Shown here piece after piece: positions 13,522 to 16,144 of a stretch of DNA of 16,144 nucleotides. Position 1 is the first letter of the stretch. Each line of letters opens with the position of its first letter. The position numbers and the translations under genes are program-made. The notes below the pieces were generated by a model, which worked only from the letters and a program-made list of their open reading frames with translations, did no database searches and was not told where the DNA came from. Source of the stretch: CAZXMB01 sp964641715 (lineage in GTDB: Bacteria; Desulfobacterota; BSN033; UBA1163); assembly GCA_964641715.1 (NCBI GenBank), contig CAZXMB010000060.1:1-16144 (forward strand). The letters run 5' to 3'.

Positions 13522-15124
13522 AAGGCCCTTTTTTTACAACCGGTATCTTCTCGAAATTCTCTTTTGGAGGCGGGGATGGAATTTGCCATTCCAGGGTAGC
13601 CGAACCCCATGGGTTTTCTCCAGCCCTCTCCCCTTTCAAAAGGGAATAGAAGAGATTTCCAAACATCAGAATCAATCCGGCGATGAGAATCCAGGAACCG
13701 ATCGTGGAGGTCAATTGAAGGGTGTGAAATTGGGCAAGGTAATCATAATATCTTCTGGGCATTCCCTCCCACCCCAGGATGAGCATCGGGAAATAGAGGA
13801 TATTAAATCCCACAAAGAGAAATCCCCAGGATAGATAGGGAATTGTGTTCTGAACCATTTTCCCAAACATCTTTGGAAACCAGTAGTGAAGGGCGCCAAA
13901 AAGGGCAAAGCCCGTTCCTCCAAAAATGATATAGTGAAAATGCCCAACAACCCAGTAGGTATCGTGGAGATGGACATCAGTGGCAAGGGCACCCTGAAAC
14001 AGACCGGTCAGCCCGCCGATCGAGAAAAGGAAGATGAAGGTAAGGCCAAACAGGAGGGGCGGCTTCACTTCGATTGAGCCTTTGTACAGGGTGGCCACCC
14101 AGTTAAAAACCTTAATGGCACTTGGAACAGCAACTAAAAAGGTCAGAAGGGAAAAGATCAAACTTGCCAGATCACTCTGACCGCTTACGAACATATGATG
14201 CCCCCAGACCAGGGAACCCACACTGGCAATCGCGAGGCTTGAAAAGGCAATGGCCTTATATCCAAAGATCGTCCGGCGGGCAAAAACAGGGATGATCTCT
14301 GAGATCACTCCCATGGCCGGAAGGATCATGATATAGACAGCCGGATGGGAATAGATCCAGAAGAGGTGCTGGTAGAGGATAGGGTCTCCTCCCTTCGCCG
14401 GATCGAAAATCCCAACTCCTACCAATCTCTCCAGTAAAGTAAGTAATAAGGTGATACCCACCACAGGGGTCACCAGAATCTGAACCCATGCGGTGGCGTA
14501 AAGGCTCCAGACAAAAAGAGGTAACCGGAACCAGTTCATCCCGGGTGAACGAAGCCTGTGGATGGTGGTGACGAAGTTGATTCCGGTGAGGATGGACGAG
14601 AATCCAAGAATAAAAACGCCAAAGACCGCAAGAGGGACATTGACCGTGGTGCGAAGGCTGTAGGGGACATAGAAAGTCCAGCCCGTATCAACGGGGCCTC
14701 CGCCCGTGAAGAGGGAGAGAATGACTAAGGCGGCACCCACTATATAAATCCACCAGGAGAGGAGATTGATCCTCGGGAAAGCGACATCCCTTGCACCGAT
14801 CTGGATGGGCATAAAGAAATTTCCGAAAATCGAAGGAATTCCTGGAATGACGAAAAGGAAGATCATGATGACCCCGTGGAGGGTGAAGAGGGCATTATAG
14901 GTCTGGGGTTTCATAATCGTTGGACCGGGAGCGATCAATTCCAGCCGCATCAGAAATCCAAGGGAAACCCCTGTGAAGAAAAAAAGGAGGATGGAAATCA
15001 GGTAGAGAATTCCAATCCGTTTGTGGTCGGTTGAAAAGATCCATCCCGGGATTCCATGGAATCGTCCCTTCGATTTGAAAAAGCTGGCTTCCGGTCGGAC
15101 CTCTCCTGATATCTCGGATGGCAT
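13502..15124 (-). CDS. coxA: Cytochrome c oxidase subunit I, A2-type heme-copper oxidase
   Basis: This 540-residue protein has twelve predicted helices and all metal ligands: H83 and H397 for heme a, H395 for heme a3, and H260, H309 and H310 for CuB, with Y264 as the cross-linked tyrosine. The motif around CuB reads YSHPAVY (258-264), not HPEVY, so the D-channel glutamate is absent and the tyrosine-serine pair takes its place. This is the A2 subtype, known from thermophile caa3 oxidases. It reduces oxygen to water and pumps protons across the cytoplasmic membrane. AGAGGT lies about eight bases before the ATG. The SCO gene ends 5 bases upstream. Confidence 0.97.
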   Translation of the reverse strand: MPSEISGEVRPEASFFKSKGRFHGIPGWIFSTDHKRIGILYLISILLFFFTGVSLGFLMRLELIAPGPTIMKPQTYNALFTLHGVIMIFLFVIPGIPSIFGNFFMPIQIGARDVAFPRINLLSWWIYIVGAALVILSLFTGGGPVDTGWTFYVPYSLRTTVNVPLAVFGVFILGFSSILTGINFVTTIHRLRSPGMNWFRLPLFVWSLYATAWVQILVTPVVGITLLLTLLERLVGVGIFDPAKGGDPILYQHLFWIYSHPAVYIMILPAMGVISEIIPVFARRTIFGYKAIAFSSLAIASVGSLVWGHHMFVSGQSDLASLIFSLLTFLVAVPSAIKVFNWVATLYKGSIEVKPPLLFGLTFIFLFSIGGLTGLFQGALATDVHLHDTYWVVGHFHYIIFGGTGFALFGALHYWFPKMFGKMVQNTIPYLSWGFLFVGFNILYFPMLILGWEGMPRRYYDYLAQFHTLQLTSTIGSWILIAGLILMFGNLFYSLLKGERAGENPWGSATLEWQIPSPPPKENFEKIPVVKKGPYEYERE

Positions 15125-15129
15125 ACGGA

Positions 15130-15990
15130 TTACCTCTTGCCGGGTTTAGGTCTTCTCCTACTGAAAACAAGAAAGAAAACAAATGAAAGGGCAACGATGA
15201 TCGTGACGATCCCGGTTACCTTTAAAGTGTTAAATACATATTTTTTTCCTTTCGGGTCATAGCTGAAACAGAATCGCAATACCTTACTGATGGTTGGGCC
15301 TACCCTCCCCTCCTGCGCTTCTAAGAGAGCCATCTTCAAATCAAAAGGTAAAATATCCGTTCCATAGACATAACGGGTAATCTTTCCATCAGGAGAAAGA
15401 ATGATCAATGCCACCGGATGTTGAAAGGCCTTCCCATCCCTTTTGAAATGAAATCCTACGGAGTCAGTTAATTTTTGAATATTCTCAGGATCACCTGTTA
15501 AAAACCTCCAGGCCTCTTCGGGAAATGTTCTTTCAATCATCTTGAGATAAAGTCTCTTCTTTTCAAGGGCGAACTCAGGCCTTTCTGTCTCATCAAAACT
15601 GATGGCTAACACCCGATATCCCTTTCCTGGTTCGGCAGGCAATTGGTTTATCACCCGAGCGAGATTAAATAATAAGAAACTGCAGACGTCAGGACAGGAG
15701 TAATAGACTAAAGCAAGGATGGTGGGTCTATCGATCAGTTGCCTCAAGGGGATCGGATGGCCCGTTTCATCCCTGAAGGTCAAGTCGAGAGGAATGACCT
15801 GCCCCGGTTTTTCATCTATCCCGATGCCCATCTGTTCCTTAAAAGATTCCACATGGGCATCAATGGAAGATTGAAAAAAGAGGGTAAAGAGGAACAAAAT
15901 TAAACCAAGAAGGATCACCCCCCTAAAATAGTGAATGGCTTTTTGATCAGGCCAGGCAAGAACTCTTTGAAAGATTTTAGAGGGTCCCAT
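15130..15990 (-). CDS. SCO1/SenC family copper chaperone with extra C-terminal membrane helix
   Basis: This 286-residue protein has an N-terminal membrane anchor (about 23-41), then a thioredoxin-like SCO domain with copper ligands C99 and C103 in SCPDVC and H191 in FQHPVA. A C-terminal helix (about 257-277) follows a CFSYDPKGKKYVF stretch. SCO proteins deliver copper to, or reduce, the CuA site of subunit II; the coxB gene of this operon has that site. It is probably the first gene of the operon. The Shine-Dalgarno match before the ATG is weak (GGAAG immediately adjacent). The second membrane helix and the short cysteine-containing link are seen in a subset of bacterial SCO proteins. Confidence 0.93.
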   Translation of the reverse strand: MGPSKIFQRVLAWPDQKAIHYFRGVILLGLILFLFTLFFQSSIDAHVESFKEQMGIGIDEKPGQVIPLDLTFRDETGHPIPLRQLIDRPTILALVYYSCPDVCSFLLFNLARVINQLPAEPGKGYRVLAISFDETERPEFALEKKRLYLKMIERTFPEEAWRFLTGDPENIQKLTDSVGFHFKRDGKAFQHPVALIILSPDGKITRYVYGTDILPFDLKMALLEAQEGRVGPTISKVLRFCFSYDPKGKKYVFNTLKVTGIVTIIVALSFVFFLVFSRRRPKPGKR

Positions 15991-16035
15991 CTTCCGCAGT
16001 TGGAATGGTCTTTCCTTTCTCAGCCTTACATCATC

Positions 16036-16063
16036 ATTATTCCATACCCTGGTCTAAAATCAA
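16036..16063 (-). promoter_or_regulatory. Candidate promoter for the oxidase operon
   Basis: On the minus strand, TTGATT (16063-16058) and AATAAT (16041-16036) are 16 bases apart, about 46 bases before the SCO start. The -10 matches the consensus at five of six positions and the -35 at four. The region from 15991 to 16144 has no other gene that I can support. Confidence 0.4.
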
Positions 16064-16144
16064 CAAAAAATTATCACGAAAACCCTTCCTCTTTACCTTC
16101 GTGTTGACACTGCTCCACCTGAGAGATATAAAGAATTAGGATGA

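Noticed and set aside
1..16144. tRNA, rRNA, CRISPR array, insertion sequence or phage genes
   Set aside because: No matching structures, spaced repeats, transposase motifs or terminal inverted repeats were found on either strand.

Overview
The window is a bacterial respiratory gene cluster, almost all of it on the minus strand. It comes from an assembled scaffold: there is one run of 100 N, with identical 50-base sequence on both sides. The gene content points to a menaquinone-using bacterium that respires oxygen and probably uses selenocysteine. The style of the small thioredoxin, the Hsp20 N-terminus and the LeuD-type protein reminds me of Desulfobacterota or a neighbouring deep-branching phylum, but I cannot settle the taxonomy from this sequence alone.

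Region A (16144 down to 3036, minus strand) reads as one long operon. Its order is SCO copper chaperone, coxA, coxC, coxD, coxB, ctaB, pentaheme cytochrome c, molybdopterin-family subunit (MopB), four-cluster iron-sulfur subunit, NrfD-type membrane quinol subunit, monoheme cytochrome c, cytochrome b5-like/DUF2231 membrane protein, citrate synthase. The first six genes make and assemble a caa3-type (A2, YSHP-motif) cytochrome c oxidase. The next five or six encode a quinol:cytochrome c module related to Alternative Complex III and the Qrc complex. It differs from textbook ACIII: the MopB and Fe-S parts are separate genes, the MopB part keeps an N-terminal 4Fe-4S motif, and no ActD or ActF homologue is visible. 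The inferred electron path is menaquinol -> NrfD/Fe-S/pentaheme module -> monoheme cytochrome c -> cytochrome c domain of CoxB -> CuA -> heme a/a3-CuB -> oxygen.

Region B (about 2895-2593) is a divergent intergenic region. It holds a good promoter for the leftward leuC-leuD group and a rightward short Hsp20-like gene that appears truncated or internally deleted.

Region C (2592 down to 1, minus strand) holds a leuC remnant (N- and C-terminal ends joined, about 350 residues missing), an intact leuD-type gene, a DoxX family gene, a UbiA/MenA-type prenyltransferase that fits menaquinone synthesis, and a small thioredoxin-like gene. In this last gene the first position of the CxxC redox motif is an in-frame TGA. 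A perfect Shine-Dalgarno sequence lies upstream of an ATG that is itself upstream of the TGA, and a stem-loop of bacterial SECIS type begins at the TGA. I read it as a selenoprotein with a U-P-H-C active site; this is the strongest find in the window.

No tRNA, rRNA, CRISPR array, insertion sequence or phage gene was seen, and no stretch over 300 bases lacks a gene.
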